A DNA stretch of 55,063 nt from Planctomycetota bacterium (GCA_003696625.1 RFGR01000051.1:1-55063); one strand, 5' to 3'; positions 1 through 11,614 are shown, counted from the stretch's first letter. Translations and numbers: made by a program. Notes: generated from the sequence alone by a model not told the origin.

Positions 1-1
1 G

Positions 2-2602
2 CGCCGCCAGCGCCGCGCCCGGCCCCACCCGCTGGCCGGCCTGACCACTCCGCTGCCGCCGCAGCGGCGCGAGATCCTGCTCGAGGTCTCCTTGCGCCTG
101 CAGGTCGTCGGCCTGCCGGTGGCCGGATTCTTCCTGATCGTGGGGCAGGTCTGGGCCGGCGTGGCGGTGCTGGCCGGCCTGGCCCTGAACCTGGTCACGA
201 TGATGGCGCTGCGCCGGCGGGAGGATCCCGGCCACTGGACCTGGATCACGATCGCCGACCTGCTGCTGGTGGCCACGGCGGTGCTGGTGCCCTCGGGCGG
301 GATCCTCTCCCCGGCGGCGCCGTGGATGTTGGCGGCGCCGCTGTTCGCGGCCTACCTGTTCGGCTTCCGCGGCGGCCTGATCACCGGGATCTCGGCCGGT
401 CTGACCATGGCCGGCCTCTGGGCGCGGCACGAATTCATCGGGCCCCTGCCCGACGGCCTCCCGGCGTCGGTCGGCCCGACCTTCCACCTCTTCCTGGCCC
501 TCGGCGCGATCGCGATGGTGCTCTGGATCGCCGACTCCTGGCGCCAGTCGATCCAGCACCAGATCCAGTCGCGGGCCGAGACCGAAGGGCAGCTCCGCGG
601 CGGCCTCGAACACCTGAGCGATCCGGTCATCCTGCTCGAACCGGACGAGACCGACGTCATCGGCTGCCGGGTGGGCTACGCCAATGCGGCCGCCCGGGCG
701 GTGCTGGCTCCGCTCGAGGAGGCCGGCCTGCGGCTCCGCGACCTGCTGGCCGAGCCGGACCTGCGGGAGGTGCGCCGGCGGATGCTCCAGGTCGGCGCCG
801 ACGCCGAGCCGCTGGTCCGGCGCGGCCTACGCCACCCGCTCAACGGCCGCACCTACGACTACAAGGTGGCGAACTGGGGCGACGGCGGGGTGCTCGTCCT
901 GCACGACGTCACCGAGCGGGCCGAGGTCGAGGAACGGCTGCGCGCCGCCACCGCCGAGGCCGAATCGGCCAACCGGGCCAAGTCCGAGTTCCTGGCCAAC
1001 ATGAGCCACGAGATCCGGACGCCGATGAACGGCATCCTCGGCATGGCCACGCTGCTGCTGGACGGCGACCTGGACGACGAGGAGCGCGACGCGCTCGAGA
1101 CGATCCGGACCTGCGCCGAGTCCATGTGCGAGCTGCTGAACGACATCCTCGACCTGTCCAAGATCGAGGCCGGCCGGCTCGAGTTCGAGGAGGTCGAGTT
1201 CGACCTCGACCAGGTGCTCGAAGAGGTCCTCGACAGCCTGGCGGTGAAGGCGGCGGCCGAGGGGCTGGAGTGGAACGTCTTCCACGACCCGGAAGTGCCG
1301 ACCGACCTGATCGGCGACCCGACCCGGTTGCGGCAGGTCCTGATCAACCTGGCCGGCAACGCGGTCAAGTTCACCGAGCAGGGCGAGGTCGTGGTCGAGG
1401 TCCGGCTGGCCGGCCGCGGCGAGCGCCACGCCGACCTCACCTTCGAGGTCCGCGACACCGGCGTCGGCATTCCGCCGGAGAAGATTCCGCTGTTGTTCGA
1501 GAAGTTCACCCAGGCCGACGCCTCCACCACCCGGAACTACGGCGGCACCGGCCTCGGCCTGGCCATCTCCAAGCAGTTGGTCGAGAGCATGGGCGGATCG
1601 ATCGAGGTCGAGTCTCAGGTCGGCCGCAGCTCGGTCTTCCGCTTCACCCTCCGCTTGCCGTTGGCGCCCCGCGCGCCGCACCGTCAGGCCCCTCCGGACG
1701 CCTTGGTCGGCCGGCGGGTGCTGGTCGTCGACGACCTGGAGACGAACCGGCGGGTCCTGGCCGGGATGCTGCGCGGGCTCGGCTGCCGCTACACCTGCGC
1801 CGCCGACGGCGAGGAGGCCCTGCGCCGGCTGACCGAGGCACGGGCGGAGGGGGATCCCTACTCCTTCCTGATCAGTGACCGGCGGATGCCGGGCATGGAC
1901 GGTCTGGCCCTGGCGGAACGGGTGCGGAGCCTGCCCGAGCACGACGACTGCCATCTGATCCTGCTCGGCTCGACGCCGCGCGAAGACCTGACCCTGGAAC
2001 GCACGGCCGGCTTCGAGGCCTGCCTGTGGAAGCCGGTCAAGTCGGCTCAGCTCGCCCGGGAGATGCTGGCGGTGCTCGGCGCCTCCGGCGAAGCCACCGG
2101 TCCGGCCGGTCCGCCGCCCGGACGACCGGCGGCGGCGGCCGAATCCCGGCCGGCCGCGCCGGCCGCTCCGGCCGAGCCGCGGCGGCCGGATCCCCGCTGG
2201 AAGGGGCCGGTGTTGCTGGCCGAGGACAACCAGGTCAACCGCAAAGTGGCGGTCCGGCTGCTCGAGAAGTACGGGATCGAGGTGGTGGCGGTCGAAAACG
2301 GCGCCGAGGCCGTCGAGGAGGTCCAGAAGCGCGACTACGCCATGGTCTTCATGGACTGCCAGATGCCGGTCCTCGACGGTTACGCCGCCACCGGTCGCAT
2401 CCGCGAACTCGGCGGCCGCTACGCCGACCTTCCGATCGTGGCCATGACCGCGCACGCGATGATCGGCGACCGCGAGAAGTGCCTGGCCGCGGGCATGACC
2501 GAGTACCTGACCAAGCCGGTCCACGTGCCGCGTCTCGAGGCGGTGCTCGAGCGCTTCCTGGCCCGGGGCCCGGCCCCGGCCGGCGGCGGCGGGCGCCCCT
2601 GA
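2..2602 (+). CDS. Hybrid sensor histidine kinase with two receiver domains (5' partial)
   Basis: A membrane sensor kinase that would autophosphorylate on histidine and pass the phosphate to its own receivers. The frame is open to the left window edge, so the N-terminus is missing; the track start at 92 is only an internal TTG. Numbering from 92: hydrophobic segments at about 3-40, 48-72, 75-110 and 128-149 form a membrane input domain, then a PAS-like region (about 170-280). The HisKA box is ANMSHEIRTPMNG with the phospho-acceptor H306. The ATPase has the N box (NLAGNAVKF), DTGVGIP and GGTGLGLAIS. Receiver 1 (about 555-675) has VVDD, acceptor D596 in ISDRRMP and WKPVK. Receiver 2 (about 705-825) has AEDNQVN, D755 in FMDCQMP and LTKPV. 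No Hpt domain follows, so a separate phosphotransfer protein or response regulator is expected elsewhere. Family certain; signal unknown. Confidence 0.93.
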   Translation, partial: RRQRRARPHPLAGLTTPLPPQRREILLEVSLRLQVVGLPVAGFFLIVGQVWAGVAVLAGLALNLVTMMALRRREDPGHWTWITIADLLLVATAVLVPSGGILSPAAPWMLAAPLFAAYLFGFRGGLITGISAGLTMAGLWARHEFIGPLPDGLPASVGPTFHLFLALGAIAMVLWIADSWRQSIQHQIQSRAETEGQLRGGLEHLSDPVILLEPDETDVIGCRVGYANAAARAVLAPLEEAGLRLRDLLAEPDLREVRRRMLQVGADAEPLVRRGLRHPLNGRTYDYKVANWGDGGVLVLHDVTERAEVEERLRAATAEAESANRAKSEFLANMSHEIRTPMNGILGMATLLLDGDLDDEERDALETIRTCAESMCELLNDILDLSKIEAGRLEFEEVEFDLDQVLEEVLDSLAVKAAAEGLEWNVFHDPEVPTDLIGDPTRLRQVLINLAGNAVKFTEQGEVVVEVRLAGRGERHADLTFEVRDTGVGIPPEKIPLLFEKFTQADASTTRNYGGTGLGLAISKQLVESMGGSIEVESQVGRSSVFRFTLRLPLAPRAPHRQAPPDALVGRRVLVVDDLETNRRVLAGMLRGLGCRYTCAADGEEALRRLTEARAEGDPYSFLISDRRMPGMDGLALAERVRSLPEHDDCHLILLGSTPREDLTLERTAGFEACLWKPVKSAQLAREMLAVLGASGEATGPAGPPPGRPAAAAESRPAAPAAPAEPRRPDPRWKGPVLLAEDNQVNRKVAVRLLEKYGIEVVAVENGAEAVEEVQKRDYAMVFMDCQMPVLDGYAATGRIRELGGRYADLPIVAMTAHAMIGDREKCLAAGMTEYLTKPVHVPRLEAVLERFLARGPAPAGGGGRP

Positions 2603-2633
2603 GCGCGGGCGCGGCCGGCGGCCCGGATTCCGC

Positions 2634-2639
2634 TAGGAT
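2634..2639 (+). promoter_or_regulatory. -10-like element 6 nt before the 2646 start codon
   Basis: TAGGAT lies six bases before the ATG of the secreted protein, and no Shine-Dalgarno sequence is present between them. Normal -10 to start-site spacing would put transcription initiation at the A of the ATG. No -35 consensus is visible. Same arrangement as at 4834, 41823 and 54894. Confidence 0.5.
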
Positions 2640-2645
2640 CCGGCC

Positions 2646-3353
2646 ATGCTCCGGGTGGTGCTCGCGGGCCTCGCCGTCTTGGCGCTGTCCTTCCTCCTCG
2701 CCCGCCGCCTGACCGAGGGCCTCCGCCCGGCCGCGGCCGCGGCCGGCGCCGCGGCTTGGGAACTCCCGGTGCAGCTGCTCGACGCCGACGGCCGGCCGGC
2801 CGCCGGCGTCCCGGTGGTCCTGACGGCCCGACCGCCCGACCCGGCCGGCCGCGCTCCCGCCCTGGCCCGGGCGGTCACCGGCCCCGACGGCCGGGCCCGC
2901 CTGACGGTTCCGCCAGGCCGGGCCCGCCGCCTCCGCTCCGGGCCCGGGGTCCGCGCCTTCCTGGTCGCCCGCTTCCCCGCCCGGACGGCACCGTGGCGGG
3001 CGATCGACCCCGCCGCGCCGGCGCCGGAGGAGGGTTGGATCCTGCGTCTGCCGCCGGCGGGGATCCTAGCCCTCGTCCTGACCGGTCCAGACGGCGAGCC
3101 GCTTCCGGATCCGCCGCCGGCCCGGCTCTACCTGCGCTGGCGCGCCTCCTCCTCCTCGCCGCCGAGCCCGGAGCTCGTCCGCTCGGTGCCGGACGGCCGC
3201 TGCGAGATCCCCTGCGGACCCGGCCTGCGCTTCGACCTCGAGGTGGCGCGGGCGGACGGCCGCCGCCGCAGTCGGCTGGCCGCCGCCGACGGCCCGGCCG
3301 CGCCCGGCGAGCGGGTCGAGGCGGCCCGGCCGCTGCCGGTCCGATTCGACTAG
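2646..3353 (+). CDS. Secreted or membrane-anchored beta-sandwich-like protein, unknown function
   Basis: A 235-residue protein I cannot assign to a named family. The N-terminus (VVLAGLAVLALSFLLARRL) is a hydrophobic signal or anchor segment, followed by an Ala-rich linker. The segment LLDADGRPAAGVPVVLTARP and the later GPDGRARLTVPPG resemble the repeated strand-turn pattern of carboxypeptidase-regulatory or Ig-like domains found in envelope proteins. A second similar unit begins near residue 135 (GILALVLTGPDGEPLPDPPP). The start is supported by the close upstream -10-like element. It converges with selA, and the two stop codons share CTAG. Likely exported; function not inferable. Confidence 0.72.
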   Translation: MLRVVLAGLAVLALSFLLARRLTEGLRPAAAAAGAAAWELPVQLLDADGRPAAGVPVVLTARPPDPAGRAPALARAVTGPDGRARLTVPPGRARRLRSGPGVRAFLVARFPARTAPWRAIDPAAPAPEEGWILRLPPAGILALVLTGPDGEPLPDPPPARLYLRWRASSSSPPSPELVRSVPDGRCEIPCGPGLRFDLEVARADGRRRSRLAAADGPAAPGERVEAARPLPVRFD

Positions 3354-4735
3354 GTCGCCCCGAGGGCGTCCAGGCAGACGCGGACGAGGGTCTCCTCCTC
3401 CCCCGGCGCGACCGTGCGCAGGTCGAGGAGGACGGCCTCGTCCTGGACCCGCGGGATCACCGGCGGCTCGGACCGCCGCAGGCGGGCGGCCAGTTCGACC
3501 GGGGCGAGGCGCTCCACCCGGAGCCGGAGGCCGGCGCTCGGCACCAGGACGGTCGGTGCCGCGCCGGAACCGACCCGGGATTCGCAGGCGACCGCTTCGC
3601 AGCTCCGGCCGGGCCCGGCCAGGCGTGCCGCCAGGGCGGCGGCACGGCGGTGGAGTTCGGCCGGGTCGGCCGCCAGGGCGCGCAGCGCCGGCAGGCGCCG
3701 ACGGACCGCCGCCGGACCGAGGGCGTGCAGACCGAGGGTGGCCTCGAGGGCGGCGAGGATGCTCTTGTCGAGCCGGAGGCAGCGGGCCAGAACGTCCCGA
3801 CGCAGGCGCCGGACCAGCGGCGCCGCGCCGGCGACCAGGCCGGCCTGGGGCCCCCCGAGCAGCTTGTCGCCGGAGAAGGTGACCAGGTCGCAGCCGGCCG
3901 CCAAGGCGGCACGGACGTTCGGCTCGCCGGCCGTGCCCGGCAGGTCGTCGCCGCCCAGGACCCCCGAGCCGAGATCGAAGACCAGGGGCACGGCGTGCGC
4001 GCGACAGAGCTCGGCCAGCTCGGCCGGCTCGACTGCGGCCGTGAACCCTTCGAGGCGGAAGTTGCTCGGGTGGACCTTGAGCACGCAGGCGACCTCCGGA
4101 TCCTCCAGCGCGGCGGCGAAGTCGCGCAGATGGACCCGGTTCGTGGTTCCGCACTCGACTGTTCGGGCGCCGGCGGCGGCCACGACCTCCGGCATCCGGT
4201 AGCTGCCGCCGATCTCGACCAGCTCCGAGCGGGCGACCGCCACCTTGCGGCCGCGGGCCAGGGCGGACAGGGCCAGGAGCACCGCAGCCGCGTTGTTGTT
4301 CACCGCCAGGGCGTCCTCGGCTCCGGTCAGCCGGCGGAGCTGGGCGGCGACGCCCGGCGCCCGCTCGCCGCGGCCGCCGCCAGCGAGGTCGATCTCGACC
4401 ACCGCGTAGCCGCCGGCGGCGGCTGCGGCGGCCCGCACCGCCTCCGGCGCCCAGGGGGCGCGACCGAGGTTGGTGTGGAGCACGACTCCAGTGGCGTTGA
4501 TCACCGGCCGCACGCCCACCGCCGGCGCCACCGCCAGCAGCTCGCCGACCCGCGACCAGAAGGAATCGTCCAGCTCCCGCGGCCGGCCGCGGCGGCAGTC
4601 CCGGCGGAGTTCGTCCAGGGCGGCGGCCAGCGCCCGGCGGAGGGCCTCGCGGCCGGAATCGCCGAGACCGCGTTCCTCGCCGGCCGCGAGGAGGTCGTTC
4701 ATGGCGGGGATGCGCGGAAGAGGGGAGCGATCCAT
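3350..4735 (-). CDS. selA: L-seryl-tRNA(Sec) selenium transferase
   Basis: PLP enzyme that converts seryl-tRNA(Sec) to selenocysteyl-tRNA(Sec) using selenophosphate. The 461-residue protein shows the bacterial SelA pattern: an N-terminal helical domain opening with LPRIPAMNDLL, the strongly conserved VRPVINATGVVLHTNLGRAP, and the PLP lysine in FSGDKLLGGPQAG (K291). The track extends to 4819, but the ATG at 4735 matches the usual SelA N-terminus and the extra 28 residues look non-native, so I use 4735. It is a single-gene minus-strand unit: selB, selC and selD are not in the window, and no in-frame TGA selenoprotein is evident here. Its presence implies that the organism decodes selenocysteine. 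The stop TAG overlaps the stop of the convergent gene upstream. Confidence 0.95.
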   Translation of the reverse strand: MDRSPLPRIPAMNDLLAAGEERGLGDSGREALRRALAAALDELRRDCRRGRPRELDDSFWSRVGELLAVAPAVGVRPVINATGVVLHTNLGRAPWAPEAVRAAAAAAGGYAVVEIDLAGGGRGERAPGVAAQLRRLTGAEDALAVNNNAAAVLLALSALARGRKVAVARSELVEIGGSYRMPEVVAAAGARTVECGTTNRVHLRDFAAALEDPEVACVLKVHPSNFRLEGFTAAVEPAELAELCRAHAVPLVFDLGSGVLGGDDLPGTAGEPNVRAALAAGCDLVTFSGDKLLGGPQAGLVAGAAPLVRRLRRDVLARCLRLDKSILAALEATLGLHALGPAAVRRRLPALRALAADPAELHRRAAALAARLAGPGRSCEAVACESRVGSGAAPTVLVPSAGLRLRVERLAPVELAARLRRSEPPVIPRVQDEAVLLDLRTVAPGEEETLVRVCLDALGAT

Positions 4736-4783
4736 GGCGGACGAGACGCCGGCCCGGCGGCTCGAGCGGGTCGGAGGCGGGCC

Positions 4784-4789
4784 ATCGTA
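4784..4789 (-). promoter_or_regulatory. Possible -10 element for selA
   Basis: On the minus strand this reads TACGAT, about 48 bases before the chosen selA ATG. It sits in the loop of a 6-bp inverted repeat (gcgggc/gcccgc, 4777-4795). Weak evidence; no -35 seen. Confidence 0.25.
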
Positions 4790-4833
4790 GCCCGCGGCCC
4801 GGCTGCCCCTGGGATCCACCCTCCGCTCGCCCC

Positions 4834-4839
4834 TAGAAT
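4834..4839 (+). promoter_or_regulatory. -10-like element 6 nt before recJ
   Basis: TAGAAT (5/6 match to TATAAT) ends six bases before the recJ ATG, with no Shine-Dalgarno between. This predicts a leaderless transcript starting at the ATG. It is one of the clearest cases of the pattern in this window. Confidence 0.55.
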
Positions 4840-4845
4840 CGCCGC

Positions 4846-6579
4846 ATGATCCGGACCGGACCGGCTCCGCGGTGCCGCTGGCGGCTCCTGCCCGAGGATC
4901 CGGGCCGGCGTGACGCCCTGCGCCGTGCCCTCGACCTTCATCCTTTGGTGGCCCAGGTTCTGGTCAACCGGGGCTGCGCCGATCCGGCCGCCGCTCGGTC
5001 GATGCTCTCCCCCAGCCTCGGCGAGCTGCCCGACCCCGAACTCCTGCCGGACTTCGAACGGGCCGTGGCCGCCTGCGCCGCCGCCCTGGACGGCAACCGG
5101 CCGATCCTGATCCACGGCGACTACGACGTCGACGGCATCGCCGGCAGCGCTCTCCTCGCCCGGTTGTGCCGGCTGCTCGGCCGCCCGGCCGAGGTCTTCC
5201 TGCCGGACCGGGTCGAGGACGGTTACTCCTTCTCCGAGCGCAGCCTCGATCGGATCCGCCGCCTCGGCGCCGGGCTGGTCGTGGCCGTGGACAACGGCAC
5301 CGGCGCCGTGGACTTCATCGGCCGAATCCGCGCCCTCGGCGCCGAGGTCGTGGTCCTCGACCACCATCCGCCCGGCCCGGCGGTGCCGGACGCCGCGGTG
5401 GTGAATCCCTGGCGGGCCCCGGCCGAGGCCGGTCTCTTCCCTCACTTCTGCGGCACCGCGGTCGCCTACCTCTTCGTTTGGGGGTTGCTGCGGCGGCGGG
5501 CGGCCGGTGCGCTCCCGGAGTCCTGGCGACGCTTCCTGATCGACGCCCTCGGCCTCGCGGCGCTGGCGACGGTGGCCGACGTGATGCCGCTGCGGGGGCC
5601 GAACCGGGCCCTGGTCGCCGAGGGCCTGCGGACGCTCGGCAACAGCGGCTTTCCGGGCCTGGCCGCCCTGGCCCGGGTCGCCGGCGTCCGCGCCGAGCCG
5701 TCCGCCGCCGACGCCGCCTTCCGACTCGCGCCCCGCCTGAACGCGGCCGGCCGCCTCGGCCGGCCCGACCTGGCCTTCGAGCTGCTGGCCTGCGGCGAGG
5801 CCAGGCGGGCGGAGCTCCTGGCCGTGGAGCTGGACGAACTGAATTGCCGCCGGCGCGAGATCGAGCAGGAGGAGATGCGACGGCTCGAGCCGCAGGTGGA
5901 GGAACAGCTCCAGCGGGGCGATCCGGTCCTGTTCTGCGGTCGGCCGGAGGGGCGCTTCGGGGTCCTTGGCATCGTCGCCGCCCGCCTGGTCGAGGCCACC
6001 GGCCGCCCGGCCCTGGTCTGGGCCGGCTGCGGCGACGGCCTCGCCCGCGGCAGCGGCCGGGCGCCGGAGGGATTCGACCTGGCAGAGCTGCTCGCCGCCG
6101 CCGATCCCTGGCTCGACGGCCACGGCGGCCACGCCCGGGCCGCCGGCTTCCACTTCCAGCCCGACCGGGCCGGGCAAGTCGGCGCGGCTCTGCGGAGGGC
6201 CGCAGCCGAGCTGCCGCCACCGGCGCCGCCGGAACTCCTGGTCGACGCCGAGGTCGGCGTCGCCGAGCTGAGCCCGGGACTGGTCGAGCGGCTCGGCTCC
6301 CTGGCTCCGTTCGGGGAGGGCAACCCCGAGCCGCTGTTCCTGGCCAGCGGCCTCGAGCTGGCCGCGCTGCGGCCGATCGGCGACGGCTCCCACCTCGAAC
6401 TGCGGCTCCAGCGCAACGGGCACGCCGTCCGCGCCCTGGGCTGGCGACGGGCCGAGGACTGGTCCGGTCTCGAGCCGGGCGATCGACTCGACGTCCTCTT
6501 CCACCCGACCCTGAACCGCTTCCGCGGCCGGGCCAGCGTCGAGTGGACCCTCCGCGACCTAAGGCCGGTCCAGGGATGA
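4846..6579 (+). CDS. recJ: Single-stranded-DNA-specific exonuclease RecJ
   Basis: 5'-3' single-strand DNA exonuclease of the DHH phosphoesterase family, acting in recombination and in mismatch and base-excision repair. The 577 residues match the usual RecJ length. Metal-binding motifs are intact: DYDVDG (D92, D94, D96), VDNG at 148-151 and LDHHPPG with DHH at 172-174. The DHHA1 region carries GRLGRPDLAFELL and, near residue 424, the GGHARAAGF loop; an OB-like domain follows at the C-terminus. It leads the plus-strand operon recJ-yqaA-polA-antiporter and overlaps the next gene by ATGA. Co-transcription with polA fits a shared role in excision and resynthesis. Confidence 0.96.
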   Translation: MIRTGPAPRCRWRLLPEDPGRRDALRRALDLHPLVAQVLVNRGCADPAAARSMLSPSLGELPDPELLPDFERAVAACAAALDGNRPILIHGDYDVDGIAGSALLARLCRLLGRPAEVFLPDRVEDGYSFSERSLDRIRRLGAGLVVAVDNGTGAVDFIGRIRALGAEVVVLDHHPPGPAVPDAAVVNPWRAPAEAGLFPHFCGTAVAYLFVWGLLRRRAAGALPESWRRFLIDALGLAALATVADVMPLRGPNRALVAEGLRTLGNSGFPGLAALARVAGVRAEPSAADAAFRLAPRLNAAGRLGRPDLAFELLACGEARRAELLAVELDELNCRRREIEQEEMRRLEPQVEEQLQRGDPVLFCGRPEGRFGVLGIVAARLVEATGRPALVWAGCGDGLARGSGRAPEGFDLAELLAAADPWLDGHGGHARAAGFHFQPDRAGQVGAALRRAAAELPPPAPPELLVDAEVGVAELSPGLVERLGSLAPFGEGNPEPLFLASGLELAALRPIGDGSHLELRLQRNGHAVRALGWRRAEDWSGLEPGDRLDVLFHPTLNRFRGRASVEWTLRDLRPVQG

Positions 6580-7189
6580 GGCTTCCGCTCCTCCACCCCC
6601 TTTCGCGGCTGCTGAAACGGGGCTACGACTGGATGCTGCGTTTGGCCAAGCACCCCTGGGCCAGCGGCGCCCTTTTCGCCTTGAGTTTCGCCGAGGCCTC
6701 GTTCTTCCCGCTGCCGCCTGACCCCTTGTTGCTGGCGATGGGGGCAAGCAAGCCCGAACGAGCGCCACGCTACGCTCTCCTTACCGTCCTCGGTTCCGTT
6801 CTGGGGGCCTTTCTCGGCTACGCCATCGGTGTCTTCCTGATGGACAGCGTCGGCCGCTGGCTTCTCGACTTCTATGATCCGGATCGTGGATTCTGGCACC
6901 GTGTCGAAGTCTGGTACGCCGCCCGGGGCTTCTTCGGCCTGCTGATCGCAGCGATCACTCCGATTCCCTTCAAGGTTTTCACCATCGCCAGCGGCGCTCT
7001 GGCTTTCCCCCTACCAGCCTTCGCCACCGCCTCCCTGATCGGGCGCGGCCTCCGCTTCGGTGCCGAAGGCCTCCTACTTCGTTGGTACGGTCCACCGATC
7101 CTGGTCTGGGTGGAACGCTGGTTCAACTGGGTGGCGATCGGGTTCACCGTTCTCCTGGTCGGCGGCTTCCTGCTCTTCCGCTACATCTG

Positions 7190-7190
<1 letters not shown>
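6576..7190 (+). CDS. YqaA/DedA-type (VTT domain) membrane protein
   Basis: A 204-residue integral membrane protein of the SNARE-associated/VTT superfamily, whose DedA members are linked to lipid scrambling and transport. The sequence shows LSFAEASFFPLPPDPLLLAMG, a second membrane segment (VLGSVLGAFLGYAIGVFLM) and the signature-like GLLIAAITPIPFKVFTIASG, typical of the YqaA subgroup. The ATG at 6576 shares ATGA with the recJ stop, and its TGA overlaps the polA ATG by one base, so both ends are fixed. The track hides this gene inside the longer 5166-7190 frame. Base composition is odd: about 64% GC by counting lines 6661-7140, against over 70% in neighbours, with many T-ending codons. Exact function unknown. 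Confidence 0.85.
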
Positions 7191-9916
<2,726 letters not shown>

Positions 9917-9917
9917 G

Positions 9918-11603
9918 ATGGAGCCGCCGCTCCTCCTCACGGGAGCCCTGATCCTGGCCGGCGGCATCCTCGGCGGCGCCCTGGCCCGCTGGCTGCGGCT
10001 GCCCAGTCTCACCGGCTATCTCGCCGCCGGCATCCTCCTCGGTCACCACGGGCTCGACCGGCTGCCGGCCGAACACGTCGAGTTGTTCGGCGGCCCGGTC
10101 AACGACCTGGCGATGGCCCTGGTCCTGTTCGCCCTCGGCGGCGAGTTCCGCTTCGACCGGATCCGGCCGCTCCTCGGCCGGGTCCTGGCCCTGAGCCTGG
10201 TCGAGGGTCTGGCCTGCTTCCTGCTCGTGGCCGTCGCCGCCTGGTTCGTCCTCGGCTCGCTGCCGGGGGCGGTTCTGCTCGGGGTGATGGCGATCGCGGT
10301 GGCGCCGGCGACCACCCTGCTCGTGCTGCGGGAGTACGACGCGTCGGGGCCGGTGACGGATCTGCTGCGACTGCTCACCGCCCTGTCCAACGTCTGGGCG
10401 GTGTTCCTGTTCGAGATCGCCCTGCTCGTTCTGGTCTGGGCCGGCGGCGGCGGGGCCGGGCCGGGCGAGGTCGCCTGGGACCTGGTCGGCTCGCTGCTCT
10501 TCGGGCTGATCGCCGGCCACCTGCTGATCCTGCTCCAGGAGCGGTTCGGCCACGGCAGCTACTCGCTGCCGCTGCTGGCGGTGCTGTTGGCGACGATCGG
10601 CGCCTGCCAGCTCACCGGGGTCCCGCACATGCTGGCCTTCCTGGCCACCGGCGCCGTGGTCGTCAATCGCTCCCGTTGGTTCGAGCCGATTACGCGCGAG
10701 ATGGACCTGTTCGCCCAGCCGGCCTACGTCGCCTTCTTCGTGCTCGGCGGCGTCCATCTCGACTTCTCGCTCGTCGCCGCCAACGCCGGCGCGGTCGCGC
10801 TCTACGTCCTGGCCCGCTCGCTCGGCAAGGTCGGCGGCGCCCGCCTCGGCCTGGCTCTAGGCCGCCCACCCGGCGGCGGCCGCAGCCGCAACCTGGGCAT
10901 GGGGCTGCTCTGCCAGGCCGGCGCCGCGATCGCGCTCGCCCAGCTCGCCCGCGCCTACGACCCGGCGCTGGGCGAGCGGCTGCTGAACATCATCCTCGGC
11001 GCGGTCGTCGTCTTCGAGCTGGCCGGACCGGTGCTGGTCCGCCGCACCGCCGTCGCCGCCGGCGAGGTGAGCATCGGCCACCTGCTCGTCCACAGCGCCG
11101 ACGAGCGGGAGCGGACCGGCGCCTTCGCCCTGCTGTCCCGGGTCGTGCGCGGCCGCCGCCGGCGGCCGGACGAGCTGGCGGCGCTTACCGTCGGTCGGAT
11201 CATGCGGGTCGGCATTCCGGGGCTGGCGGAGCAGGCCGGCCTGGCCGAGATCCTCCGCTACGCCAACCACGTGCCCCTCAACCAGTTCCCGGTGGTCGCC
11301 GGCGACGGCCGTCTGATCGGCATGATCCGCCTGCGCGATCTCGACGAGCTGGTCTACGACCCGGCCGCCGCCTCCCTGGTCATCGCCGGCGACCTGACCT
11401 CCCTGACCGCGGCCGAGGCCTCGATCCCGGCCACCGCCGGCCTGGCCGAGGCGGCCGCGGCCTTCGCCGGCTTCCCGGCCAACCACTTGGCCGTGGTCGA
11501 CGGCGACGACGGCCGCTACCTCGGCATCGTCGACCGCTCCGAGGTCATGCGCTTGATGGCCGCCCTCAGTCGCCGGCGGGAGGGCGGACCAGGAGCCGGG
11601 TGA
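9918..11603 (+). CDS. Cation:proton antiporter (CPA2/KefB-like) with C-terminal CBS pair
   Basis: A membrane exchanger of the monovalent cation:proton antiporter-2 family, 561 residues. About twelve hydrophobic segments occupy residues 1-385, starting with GALILAGGILGGALARWL and including the family-like PSLTGYLAAGILLGHHGL and LVLFALGGEFRFD stretches. The cytoplasmic tail has no clear TrkA-N Rossmann fold; instead, residues about 420-555 look like two CBS repeats (VGRIMRVGIP..., FPVVAGDGRLIGMI..., LAVVDGDDGRYLGIV). CBS pairs often bind adenosine nucleotides, so nucleotide gating is possible. It ends the recJ operon and converges with miaA. Whether it moves K+ or Na+ cannot be told. Confidence 0.88.
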   Translation: MEPPLLLTGALILAGGILGGALARWLRLPSLTGYLAAGILLGHHGLDRLPAEHVELFGGPVNDLAMALVLFALGGEFRFDRIRPLLGRVLALSLVEGLACFLLVAVAAWFVLGSLPGAVLLGVMAIAVAPATTLLVLREYDASGPVTDLLRLLTALSNVWAVFLFEIALLVLVWAGGGGAGPGEVAWDLVGSLLFGLIAGHLLILLQERFGHGSYSLPLLAVLLATIGACQLTGVPHMLAFLATGAVVVNRSRWFEPITREMDLFAQPAYVAFFVLGGVHLDFSLVAANAGAVALYVLARSLGKVGGARLGLALGRPPGGGRSRNLGMGLLCQAGAAIALAQLARAYDPALGERLLNIILGAVVVFELAGPVLVRRTAVAAGEVSIGHLLVHSADERERTGAFALLSRVVRGRRRRPDELAALTVGRIMRVGIPGLAEQAGLAEILRYANHVPLNQFPVVAGDGRLIGMIRLRDLDELVYDPAAASLVIAGDLTSLTAAEASIPATAGLAEAAAAFAGFPANHLAVVDGDDGRYLGIVDRSEVMRLMAALSRRREGGPGAG

Positions 11604-11614
11604 GGGCCGGGCCG

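Noticed and set aside
827-2524. 565-residue minus-strand ORF under the histidine kinase
   Set aside because: Antisense shadow without recognisable domains; the plus-strand kinase motifs are complete.
4736-4845. Possible selC tRNA in the gap beside selA
   Set aside because: No T-loop consensus, no acceptor-stem pairing or CCA-compatible end; the gap is explained by divergent promoters.
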